From: Archangium gephyra
GTDB lineage: Bacteria > Myxococcota > Myxococcia > Myxococcales > Myxococcaceae
Assembly: GCA_003243425.1 (NCBI GenBank)
Contig: QFQP01000012.1
Span: forward strand, 99,387 to 163,386
Reading direction: 5' to 3'
DNA: 64,000 nucleotides
Position numbers and translations under genes: made by a program. Shown piece by piece: positions 1 through 6,750 of this stretch (positions are counted from its first letter, which is position 1; every line of letters starts with the position of its first letter). The notes under the pieces are model-generated. The model was not told the DNA's origin and made no database searches. It saw only the letters and a program-made list of their open reading frames with translations.

Positions 1-492
1 CCCACGCGCCGCGCACGTGACGACGCGGGCCTGGTGGTGGTGTTCGTGACCGACGAAGAGAACGCCGGGCTGCGACCGGTCGCCGACTACGCGGCCGACT
101 TCGTCGCCGAGCGCGCGGTGGCCTTCGGCATCGTGGGCCCACGGCCGTTCGGTTGTACGCGCGTCGGCCTCGGGGCAGCGGTCGCCGGCACCCAGTACAT
201 CGACCTCGCGGCGGCGACGGGCGGCAGCACCGGCAGCATCTGCAACCCCAACCTCACCGAGGTGGTCGAAGAGATTCTCTTCGGCGCCATCGGTGCGTCG
301 AGCCGCGCGCGGCTGCGCAATCGGCCCATCTCCGGCTCACTGGCGGTGAAGACCGACGTGGTGGTGCCGCGCGCCCGCGAGAACGGCTTCGACTACGACC
401 CGGCCAACAACACGGTGCTCTTCTTCGGGGCCACGCCTCCGACGGGCATCGGCGTCACCGCGGCGTTCGGTACCTTCGTGTACCTCGATTGA
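1..492 (+). CDS. vWA-like domain protein, C-terminal part (5' end outside window)
   Basis: The reading frame is open from base 1, so the start lies upstream. The 163 visible residues begin close to VVVFVTDEENAG, which resembles the third metal-ion (MIDAS) strand of von Willebrand A domains, followed by a region with paired cysteines (FGC and SIC) and a C-terminal beta-rich tail. vWA lipoproteins of this kind are common in myxobacteria and are usually exported adhesion or surface proteins. Its stop codon TGA is the first half of a TGATCA palindrome whose second half is the stop of the convergent OmpA gene, so there is no spacer between the two genes. The vWA assignment rests on a short motif; the exact role is unknown. 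Confidence 0.6.
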   Translation, partial: PTRRARDDAGLVVVFVTDEENAGLRPVADYAADFVAERAVAFGIVGPRPFGCTRVGLGAAVAGTQYIDLAAATGGSTGSICNPNLTEVVEEILFGAIGASSRARLRNRPISGSLAVKTDVVVPRARENGFDYDPANNTVLFFGATPPTGIGVTAAFGTFVYLD

Positions 493-960
493 TCAGCGCG
501 AGACCTTGAACTCCACGCGCCGGTTCTTCGCTCTGCCGGCCTCGGTGTCGTTGCTGTCGACCGGCCGGTCGTGGCCGTAGCCCACGGCCTCGAGGCGATT
601 GGCGGCGACGCCCCTGCTCTCGAGGTACTTCTTCACCGCCTGCGCCCGCGCGACCGACAACGGCTGGTTGGCCGCGGGTTCGCCGGTGATGTCGGTGTGC
701 CCTTCGATGATCAACTTGGTGATGCTGTCGGTGGAGTTGAGGATCTTCGCGACGGCGTCGAGCAGGTCGTACGACCGCGTGGCGATGGTCGATTCGCCGT
801 GAGGGAACTCGATGGTCTCCTTCACCAGAATCGAATCGCCGCTCAACTCGACCAGCTCCGAGACGTCGCGCGGCGCCTGAGTCGCGGTGGTGTTCGAACC
901 GGTGGTGGCGCAGCCGGAAAAGACGAAGAACACGAGAGCAGCGCGTCGCAACGGAGCCAT
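493..960 (-). CDS. OmpA/MotB-domain lipoprotein (Pal-like)
   Basis: A 155-residue protein. The start at 960 gives a short signal peptide ending in the lipobox VFSGC, with the lipidated Cys at residue 17. The rest is an OmpA-type peptidoglycan-binding domain: the IIEGHTD strand, the LSxxRA-xxVxxYL helix, AVGYG and the NRRVEF strand are all present. Expected role is to tether the outer membrane to peptidoglycan, as Pal does. The frame is open upstream to 1227, but that part lacks protein-like composition and overlaps another gene. The gene converges on the vWA gene and shares one TGATCA with it as back-to-back stop codons. Confidence 0.9.
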   Translation of the reverse strand: MAPLRRAALVFFVFSGCATTGSNTTATQAPRDVSELVELSGDSILVKETIEFPHGESTIATRSYDLLDAVAKILNSTDSITKLIIEGHTDITGEPAANQPLSVARAQAVKKYLESRGVAANRLEAVGYGHDRPVDSNDTEAGRAKNRRVEFKVSR

Positions 961-1030
961 TCGCTGATGCTTAGCAACAGGTGCCGATGAGCGCGATTTT
1001 CGCTCGGAAAAGGTGCTACGGCACCGCGCC

Positions 1031-1438
1031 ATGACGGGACTCTTCCACGCGCATTCCGGCTTGCGGTACCTCATCCTCCTGCTCGCGGTGGCGAACATCG
1101 TGGTGTTGGCGGTGGGCCTCGCGCAGAAGCAGCAGTTCGGAAAGCTGCACCGCGTTCTGGGCGCGGCGTTCGCCGGCTGCCTGCACCTGCAGGTGATTCT
1201 CGGCGTGGGCCTGGTGGCGATGGGCACGTACTACCCGAAGCTCATCGGCCACTTCGCGATGATGCTGCTGGCCGCGGTGCTGGCGCAGGTGTCGATGTCG
1301 GTGAACCGCCGCAAGCCGACGCCCGGGTTTCAGTTGCCGCTCATCGGCGTGGGCGGCGCGCTGCTGCTCATCGTCGGCGGCATCATGGCCATCTCGCGCG
1401 GCGTGCTGCAGTCGACGGCGTTCGGCATCGGAGGCTGA
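1031..1438 (+). CDS. small integral membrane protein, unknown function
   Basis: A 135-residue hydrophobic protein beginning MTGLFHAHSGLRYL, with about four predicted membrane helices: after the HSGLRYLI motif, around QVILGVGLVAMG, around the HFAMMLLAAVLAQ segment, and at the C-terminus. Proteins that start with this H-SGLR pattern form a conserved membrane family of unknown function in Bacteroidetes and myxobacteria. Histidines in the first and third helices could bind a cofactor, but that is speculation. The stop codon ends at 1438 and the MAPEG gene starts at 1439, so the two are surely cotranscribed and probably translationally coupled. Confidence 0.75.
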   Translation: MTGLFHAHSGLRYLILLLAVANIVVLAVGLAQKQQFGKLHRVLGAAFAGCLHLQVILGVGLVAMGTYYPKLIGHFAMMLLAAVLAQVSMSVNRRKPTPGFQLPLIGVGGALLLIVGGIMAISRGVLQSTAFGIGG

Positions 1439-1819
1439 ATGCCGCACGTCACCCTGGTCTGCGGTGGAGTGCTCGCCATCGTGATGACGTTGCTGGGCAT
1501 GAACGTCACGCGGGTGCGCACGCAGTTCAAACAGTTCGTCGACCCGGCCGCGCCGCCCAGGAAGCTCTACGTGGCCATTCGCGCGCACGGCAACTTCGTC
1601 GAGTGGGTGCCGCTGCTGGTGGTGATGCTGCTGGTCGTCGAGCTCGCGGGCGCGTCGAAGACGCCGCTGTGGGTGGCGGGCATCGGGCTGCTCGTCGGGC
1701 GGGTGCTGCACGCGCTGGGGCTGCTGACGAAGTTGCGCGTCGCGCCGGTGGGCAGCGCGTTCACGTGGGGCATCGCGCTGTGGTTGGGCGTGTGGGCGGT
1801 GTGGCTGGGGCTGAGCTGA
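1439..1819 (+). CDS. MAPEG family membrane protein
   Basis: A 126-residue protein with about four transmembrane helices. The motif IRAHGNFVEWVPL matches the RxHxNxxE signature of MAPEG proteins (membrane-associated proteins in eicosanoid and glutathione metabolism). Bacterial members are membrane-bound glutathione transferase or peroxidase-like enzymes; the substrate here is unknown. It directly abuts the preceding small membrane protein. The stop TGA lies in a TGATCA at 1817-1822; the second half would be the expected stop of the convergent DUF1398 gene if that gene were in frame. Confidence 0.85.
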   Translation: MPHVTLVCGGVLAIVMTLLGMNVTRVRTQFKQFVDPAAPPRKLYVAIRAHGNFVEWVPLLVVMLLVVELAGASKTPLWVAGIGLLVGRVLHALGLLTKLRVAPVGSAFTWGIALWLGVWAVWLGLS

Positions 1820-2211
1820 TCAACTCGGGAGTGCTCGACGTGCGTCTCGGCGTTACGGCCGAAGTAGGTGACGTGCCGCCCCGCCAGCCACACCGTGTAG
1901 CCGACACACCCTGCGCGCATCGAACGCGCGATGAACTCGGGCCACTTCACCTGCCCCGCTTGTGAGCCACGAATGGCGGCGACGACCTCGTCGACGTCGA
2001 AGCGCTGACCGGGCTCTTGCTGCACCGGCACGGGCACCACGTGCGTCTGCCCATTGGGCAGGAAGTACGCGGCCTCGCCGAGCCGGTAGTCGACGCGGTA
2101 GCTCTCGACGCCGCCCTTCGCGAGCTTCATCACGTGCTCGCCGAAGTTGCCGGTGCCAGCCAGCGACGCTGCGAGACCTTCTTCGATGAGCTGAACGAGT
2201 TCGGAGTTCAT
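1567..2211 (-). CDS. DUF1398 family protein with an antisense C-terminal extension
   Basis: Residues 1-130 match the DUF1398 family: an N-terminal helical LIEEGLAAS segment, SYRVDYRLGEAAYFLP, an acidic middle, and GCVGYTVWLAGRHVTYFGR, where family members normally end soon after. Here the frame stays open for about 80 further residues that run antisense through the MAPEG gene and look unlike protein (S/T/P/A rich). A one-base shift near 1825-1850 would place the stop at the TGATCA at 1817-1822. Either the gene has suffered a one-base indel or the read is wrong. It overlaps the upstream marR gene by four bases (ATGA), so the two form one operon. Confidence 0.6.
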   Translation of the reverse strand: MNSELVQLIEEGLAASLAGTGNFGEHVMKLAKGGVESYRVDYRLGEAAYFLPNGQTHVVPVPVQQEPGQRFDVDEVVAAIRGSQAGQVKWPEFIARSMRAGCVGYTVWLAGRHVTYFGRNAETHVEHSRVDQLSPSHTAHTPNHSAMPHVNALPTGATRNFVSSPSACSTRPTSSPMPATHSGVFDAPASSTTSSITTSSGTHSTKLPCARMAT

Positions 2212-2669
2212 TCGGTGGGGACCTCCTCGAGGTGATGCGCGTCGACGAGGCGACGCATGGTGGCGACGAGTCGTCTGCGCTCGGCGGCGCTCAAGGTCGC
2301 GAAGAAGTGCGCGTCGTTCTCATCGGCGAGTGACGCCAGCACGGGCACCAGCTTCCGGCCCGCAGCGGTGAGCTCGAGCACCTGCGCGCGCGCGTCTTCT
2401 TTGTCGGTCTTGCGACGCACGAGCCCCTTCTCTTCGAGGCGCGCGAGCACCTTGGAGACCGCGCCCTTCGTCATGCCCAGCCGCTGCATCAACGCGGCGG
2501 TGTTCGGCGACTCGTCGACGAACAGCGCTCTGAGCGCGACCCACTCGGACACCGTGACGCCCCGCGCTTCGACCAGCCGCGCAAAACGCGCCGACACGTG
2601 ATTCGAGACGAAGCGCAACCAGAAGCCGACGTGGTCCTCGAGACCGCTCGGCGCACGAACCTTGACCAT
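2208..2669 (-). CDS. MarR family transcriptional regulator
   Basis: A 153-residue MarR-type winged-helix repressor. The DNA-binding region is clear: SPNTAALMQRLGMTKGAVSKVLARLEEKGLV is the helix-turn-helix and recognition helix, followed by the wing RKTDKEDARAQVLELTAAG. The terminal helices form the usual dimer interface. A 20-bp palindrome lies ten bases upstream of the start (2679-2698), the expected position for autorepression. It is translationally coupled to the DUF1398 gene (ATGA overlap) and follows an FHA-protein gene after 31 bp, so it may control either its own short operon or be read from both promoters. Confidence 0.92.
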   Translation of the reverse strand: MVKVRAPSGLEDHVGFWLRFVSNHVSARFARLVEARGVTVSEWVALRALFVDESPNTAALMQRLGMTKGAVSKVLARLEEKGLVRRKTDKEDARAQVLELTAAGRKLVPVLASLADENDAHFFATLSAAERRRLVATMRRLVDAHHLEEVPTE

Positions 2670-2678
2670 GCGTTCCCA

Positions 2679-2698
2679 TTAGTTTCCTTGGAAACCAA
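2679..2698. promoter_or_regulatory. palindromic operator, probable MarR-type binding site
   Basis: The 20-mer TTAGTTTCCTTGGAAACCAA is an inverted repeat: 16 of 20 positions are symmetric, with half-sites TTrGTTTCC and GGAAACyAA. It sits 10 bp upstream of the marR start, where bound repressor would block the promoter. It is AT-rich compared with its surroundings. Operator geometry and position fit MarR autoregulation; the assignment to this MarR protein is inference. Confidence 0.75.
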
Positions 2699-2700
2699 TT

Positions 2701-3903
2701 TCAACCCGAAACGAGCTCGAACCTCAGCCGCACGCCTTCGACGGGTTCGACCACGTCTCCGGGCTTGAGCACCGCGCGCGCGACGGGCACGCCGTTCACG
2801 CGGAGCGCATAGCGGCCACCACCGGAGTGGAAGGGGTCCGCGCGTTCGTCGTGCACCACCCATTCACCTTCGACGGTGCGGTGAAGACTGCAGGCCAGCC
2901 TGGGCACGTCACCGACGAGCCGGGCGAGACACTCAGCGCCGCCGCCGACCTCGGTGCGCTGCGGGTTCAACACCACGTCCGACCACGCCGCCGAAGCGGT
3001 CGGTGTCCACGCCTCCAGCTTCAGACGCGCGCGCAACCCGGCCGACACCACCGTGGCCCACGAGCCCTGGAGATACGGCGCGACGCGCTGCAGCTGTAGC
3101 CACGCCTCGTCGGTCTGCGGCCAGGCGCCGCCGGCGCCCACGAAGCCCAGCGACACCTCGCGCAGCGAGGTCACGAAGTCGCAGCCGCTGAGCGCGTTCA
3201 ACGCACTCACGGCCTCGACGTCATTCACGGTGCCGCCCGAGAACAACTCGACGTGCAGCGACGACAACAACCGCGCGACGGGCAAACGCCCGGCCTGACC
3301 GATGAGCCACGCGAGCCGGCCCGGCCGCCTCGACGCGGCGCGCAGAATTCGAACCGAGGTGACGAAGCCGTACTGGTTCCACGTGGGCAGCACTTCGCCG
3401 GCGACGACGGCTTCACCGAGCCCACCGAGGCGACGCAGCCGTGCCTCGGGCTCGTGCGGCGAACGGACCCACGACAACAGCGGGTCACCCTGCTCTTCGA
3501 GGAAGTCGAGGTACACGCGCCAGCCGTCGGCGTTGTCGTCCTGCCCGGCGATGGTGCGCTCGAACTCGAGGTTTCGGGGCGGCGGCTTCGGCGCGTCGTT
3601 CAGGAACTGCAGCACGAGCGCCTCGTCGATGAACAGGCAGTCGCCGTCATGCACCACGGCGCTCGAGCCGGCAGCGACGTTCACACCGCAGATGCTGACG
3701 CGAACCCCGCTCGCCTCGAGCTCGACGCCGGTGCCGCTGGGCGCGTGGAGAATTCTCAACTCGGTCGTCGCCGGCGCGGTGACGCGAATGCGCGCGTCGG
3801 ACGCCGTGCCGATGCGCAGCGGCTGACCTTCTCGGAGGCGAAACCGTTCGCCGACACGCGCGGTGGTCCCACTCGCGGGGATGCCGATGACCTGGACGAT
3901 CAT
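2701..3903 (-). CDS. FHA-like protein with a TIGR02996-type motif
   Basis: A 400-residue protein. The N-terminal 100 residues have FHA-like features (PLRIGTASDARIRV, an inner beta sandwich, and VVHDGDCLFIDE). Then EFERTIAGQDDNADGWRVYL and FLEEQGDP match the TIGR02996 motif, a roughly 40-residue domain found at the start of repeat-bearing proteins in myxobacteria and planctomycetes. A leucine-rich-like middle follows, and the C-terminal 60 residues (LRVNGVPVARAVLKPGDVVE) look like a second FHA-like fold. Such proteins usually act in phospho-Thr signalling, but canonical FHA residues are only partly visible. It overlaps the upstream ankyrin-type gene by four bases. Confidence 0.75.
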   Translation of the reverse strand: MIVQVIGIPASGTTARVGERFRLREGQPLRIGTASDARIRVTAPATTELRILHAPSGTGVELEASGVRVSICGVNVAAGSSAVVHDGDCLFIDEALVLQFLNDAPKPPPRNLEFERTIAGQDDNADGWRVYLDFLEEQGDPLLSWVRSPHEPEARLRRLGGLGEAVVAGEVLPTWNQYGFVTSVRILRAASRRPGRLAWLIGQAGRLPVARLLSSLHVELFSGGTVNDVEAVSALNALSGCDFVTSLREVSLGFVGAGGAWPQTDEAWLQLQRVAPYLQGSWATVVSAGLRARLKLEAWTPTASAAWSDVVLNPQRTEVGGGAECLARLVGDVPRLACSLHRTVEGEWVVHDERADPFHSGGGRYALRVNGVPVARAVLKPGDVVEPVEGVRLRFELVSG

Positions 3904-4214
3904 CTCTTCGACTTCGCGCCAGGCAGCGTGAGCATGTTCGCGGGCACCTCGCCGCGGCGGTGAGCAGCCGCGATGCCTCGGCGCACCCGCATACGAATGA
4001 CGGGCATTCGCGAGAACGCCGCGGCGCGATGGAGCAACGTTTTGTCGGAGCAGCCCTTTGGCTGGTGCAGCAACGGCACGCCGTGGTCGAGCAACACGTC
4101 ACGGTCACCGGCGCCGTACGGTGCCTTCCGGTTCGCGCCGTTCCGCAGCGCTTCCTTCATCGCGGCGACGTTCTCTTTCGCGATGGCCTCGAACAGCTCC
4201 ACGGTCGCGCTCAT
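3900..4214 (-). CDS. short ankyrin-repeat-like protein
   Basis: A 104-residue protein. Residues 1-65 hold ankyrin-like units: VELFEAIAKENVAAMKEALR with the following NGAN, and VPLLHQPKGCSDKTLLHRAA. The last 35 residues are basic and not repeat-like. Ankyrin proteins mediate protein-protein contact; this one is too short to suggest a partner. The stop overlaps the start of the FHA gene (ATGA, 3900-3903), indicating coupled expression. I chose the ATG at 4214 over a TTG nine bases upstream because its first residues fit the repeat better. Confidence 0.65.
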   Translation of the reverse strand: MSATVELFEAIAKENVAAMKEALRNGANRKAPYGAGDRDVLLDHGVPLLHQPKGCSDKTLLHRAAAFSRMPVIRMRVRRGIAAAHRRGEVPANMLTLPGAKSKR

Positions 4215-4266
4215 GCGCTGCAATTACTTCAACTTCGAGGCGCTCGCTCCGACGCCGGGCGCGCGC

Positions 4267-5013
4267 TCAGAGACCACACGCGTAATCCACGACGGCGCGT
4301 CGCTCGAAGCGCGTGGGCGTCACGCCCATCAACGCCTTGAAGTCGGTCGTGAAGTGCGACTGGTCGAAGTAGCCCGCGGTGTTCGCGACGTGGCCCCAGT
4401 CGTCGGTCCTCTCCGAGAGCTTCAGCGCACGTTGCAGGCGCGTCGCGCGCGCGAACTCCTTCGGCCCGACACCGACGTTCTCGATGAAGGTTCGACGGAG
4501 GTGCCGTGACGTCACGCCGAGCCGCTCGGCGACGCTCTCCACCGGGAGCTGTTCGGTGTCGAGCATGCGAACTGCGTGGCGCGCGAGCCGGGCTGACGAC
4601 GACTCTTCGCGCCTCCGTTTGCGATTGAGAGCAGCGGTGACGAAGCGCTCAGCGAGCGCAGCAGGGGCGCGGGAAACGGCGCAGGTCAGGGCCAACGCCT
4701 CTTCACCCCACAGCGTTTGCAGGCGCACGGCCTGGTTCGTCAGCTCCGAGGTCGGCACGTCGAGCAGCGCCGTCGCCCACCCGGGCTTGATGGTCGCGAG
4801 CACGACCTTCTCGATGCCGTGTGAGGTCTTGAACAACGCCGAGGTGCGCGGGCCGACGACCCACAGGCCGCTGCAGGCATGGTTTTTCGTCAGCATCAGG
4901 GCGATGCGCGTTCGCCCGTCGGGCACTGCGTCCATGCGCAGGTCGCCGTTGGCGTCGGCGTTCAACTCGCGGGACTCTTCGAAGAAGCGCGAGGCGAGCA
5001 TGCCGCGATTCAT
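4267..5013 (-). CDS. AraC family transcriptional regulator
   Basis: A 248-residue regulator. The C-terminal 100 residues carry two helix-turn-helix units: VESVAERLGVTSRHLRRTFI and GHVANTAGYFDQSHFTTDF, followed by the family end motif LMGVTPTRF. The N-terminal half is a beta-rich sensor (DUF6597-like: ALMLTKNHACSGLWVVGPRT). The start at 5013 leaves 99 bp to the divergently transcribed SDR gene, a typical arrangement in which the regulator controls its neighbour. The frame is open upstream to 5346, but that stretch is antisense to the SDR gene. Confidence 0.88.
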   Translation of the reverse strand: MNRGMLASRFFEESRELNADANGDLRMDAVPDGRTRIALMLTKNHACSGLWVVGPRTSALFKTSHGIEKVVLATIKPGWATALLDVPTSELTNQAVRLQTLWGEEALALTCAVSRAPAALAERFVTAALNRKRRREESSSARLARHAVRMLDTEQLPVESVAERLGVTSRHLRRTFIENVGVGPKEFARATRLQRALKLSERTDDWGHVANTAGYFDQSHFTTDFKALMGVTPTRFERRAVVDYACGL

Positions 5014-5112
5014 GCGAGGCGCGGCCGACGCAGGCAACCGCCGATTCGTGCGGACCGCCCGAAATGTCCGTTCTTTCCAAGTCGCAAATTCGCCGAGCGC
5101 GCACGAAGGGGC

Positions 5113-5868
5113 ATGACCACTCAACGAATCGTCCTCATCACCGGTGCCAACCAGGGCATCGGCCTGCAGATCGCCAAAGACCTCGCTGCGAAGCGCTTCA
5201 CCGTCTTCCTCGGCTCGCGAAGCTTCGAGCGCGGCGAAGCGGCGGCGAAGACCATCACGGGTGACGTGCGCCCCATTCAGCTCGACGTCACCGACGGGAA
5301 GTCGATCGCCGCGGCTGCCAAACGCATCGAGCAGGAGGCAGGCCACCTCGACGTGTTGGTGAACAACGCGGGCATCTCGAACACCCGCTTCAAGCCCGGG
5401 CAGAGCTTCGCCGAGTACACGCTGTCGACCCGCGCGAGCCTCGCGTCACTCGATGAGATGCGCGAGGTGTGGGAGACCAACGTGTTCGGGGCGCTGGCGG
5501 TGTACCAGGCGGTGTTGCCCCTGCTGCGCAAGTCGAAGGCCGCGCGCATCGTCGCGGTGTCGAGCGGCATGGGTTCGCTCACGTCGGTGCTCGACAAGAA
5601 CTTCCCGTACCGCGCCGGCTACAGCCCGATCTACGGCGCGTCGAAAGCAGCGATGAATGCCGTCACCGTGGCGATGGCCGTCGAGCTCGAGAACGAAGGC
5701 ATCAAGGTGAACGTGGTGACGCCGGGCTACACGAAGACGGCGCTCAACAACTTCGAAGGCTTCGAGACGGTCGAACAAGGTGCGGCCGAAGCCGTGCGCA
5801 TCGCGCTCGCCGGCGACGAGGTGCCGGGCAGCACGTTCACGATGACGGGCGCGACGCTGCCCTGGTGA
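5113..5868 (+). CDS. short-chain dehydrogenase/reductase (SDR)
   Basis: A 251-residue classical SDR. It has the cofactor motif TGANQGIG near the N-terminus, NNAG at about residue 83, the catalytic Ser in VSSG, the YxxxK pair in YGASKAAMNA, and the PG motif in VTPGYTKTA. The GSRS pattern after strand 2 and the carbonyl-reductase-like layout suggest NADPH dependence. The substrate cannot be read from sequence. It is divergent from an AraC regulator, which probably controls it. An apparent frame extends upstream to 4879 but belongs to the opposite gene. Confidence 0.92.
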   Translation: MTTQRIVLITGANQGIGLQIAKDLAAKRFTVFLGSRSFERGEAAAKTITGDVRPIQLDVTDGKSIAAAAKRIEQEAGHLDVLVNNAGISNTRFKPGQSFAEYTLSTRASLASLDEMREVWETNVFGALAVYQAVLPLLRKSKAARIVAVSSGMGSLTSVLDKNFPYRAGYSPIYGASKAAMNAVTVAMAVELENEGIKVNVVTPGYTKTALNNFEGFETVEQGAAEAVRIALAGDEVPGSTFTMTGATLPW

Positions 5869-5976
5869 CCTGAACTTCCGCTCCCTGCGCCGAGGGGGCA
5901 GCGGAAGCCCGGGCTGCGGTGGCGAAGACCTGCGTTGCCCGCTGACGCCGGCCAAAAACGACTCGGGGCATCGCCC

Positions 5977-6690
5977 TCAGAGCCGCCCGAGCACGCGGCC
6001 GTCAACTCCGACGGACACGGCGAGCGGCACCAACGTCACGCCGTACTTCTTCGCGAGGTCCTTCCGCTTCGATACGTCGACCTCGACCACGCGGCGCCCC
6101 TGGCGCTCGAGCTTCGGCTTCACCTCGTGGCACTCGCTGCACAGCGGGTGCGTGAACACCACGGCGAGATCTCCACCGCCGCTGACGCCCAGCTGCTCGA
6201 GGTCGAGCTTCTCGAGCGCGCCACCCTTCACGCCGCGGAGCCTGGCGATGACCTTGTACATCTCGCAGCCCACGCACAGGCCCGTCGTCGTCGCCAGGCC
6301 GGCCAGCGCCGCCACGATGCCGCCGAGCACCGCGCCGAGCGTTCCGTAGCCGGTCACGTACGCCACCGACGCAGACAGCAGGAACACCGCGCCGATGATG
6401 TTCGCGAAGCGCGGCGCGCGGCTGTCTTCGAGCTCGCCCTCACCGACCTTCGGCTGCACCACTTCGAAATAGAACACGCACGGCAGGCAGTACTTGCGGC
6501 CGAACACCACGCTCACCGCGAGCTGCGTCCCCAGCACCGCCAACAGCGGCCAGAAACCCGTCGCCACCGCGATCGCCGCTCCAACGGACACCACCGCCTG
6601 GTTGAAGCGCGGCGCGCGTGAATCGATGACCAGCAGGTCTTTGTAGGGATCTGCCTGGCGGCTGAACGAAGCGGTGGCGGTTGCAGACAT
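5977..6690 (-). CDS. DUF4395 membrane protein with C-terminal thioredoxin-like domain
   Basis: A 237-residue protein. Residues 20-155 match DUF4395: VIDSRAPRFNQAVVSVGAAI, several membrane helices, a CLPC pair near residue 70, PRFANIIGAVFLL and TTGLCVGCEMY with a second CxxC. Residues 165-237 look like a thioredoxin/glutaredoxin fold, with VVFTHPLCSECHE giving a CxxC redox pair and VTLVPLAV supplying the cis-Pro loop. It is probably a membrane thiol-redox carrier. It starts 49 bp downstream of the MMPL exporter on the same strand. A GTG nine bases upstream is an alternative start. Confidence 0.8.
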   Translation of the reverse strand: MSATATASFSRQADPYKDLLVIDSRAPRFNQAVVSVGAAIAVATGFWPLLAVLGTQLAVSVVFGRKYCLPCVFYFEVVQPKVGEGELEDSRAPRFANIIGAVFLLSASVAYVTGYGTLGAVLGGIVAALAGLATTTGLCVGCEMYKVIARLRGVKGGALEKLDLEQLGVSGGGDLAVVFTHPLCSECHEVKPKLERQGRRVVEVDVSKRKDLAKKYGVTLVPLAVSVGVDGRVLGRL

Positions 6691-6701
6691 GCCGTCCACC
6701 G

Positions 6702-6750
6702 TAACGGACGGCTATCCGCCATGCAAGATGACGTCTGTTTTAACGGACGG
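6702..6750. repeat. direct repeat TAACGGACGG, two copies 39 bp apart
   Basis: The decamer TAACGGACGG occurs at 6702-6711 and 6741-6750 in the gap between the MMPL exporter and the DUF4395 gene. The second copy overlaps the TAA stop region of the exporter. A repeated decamer in a short intergenic space could bind a regulator, but two copies are weak evidence. Confidence 0.4.
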
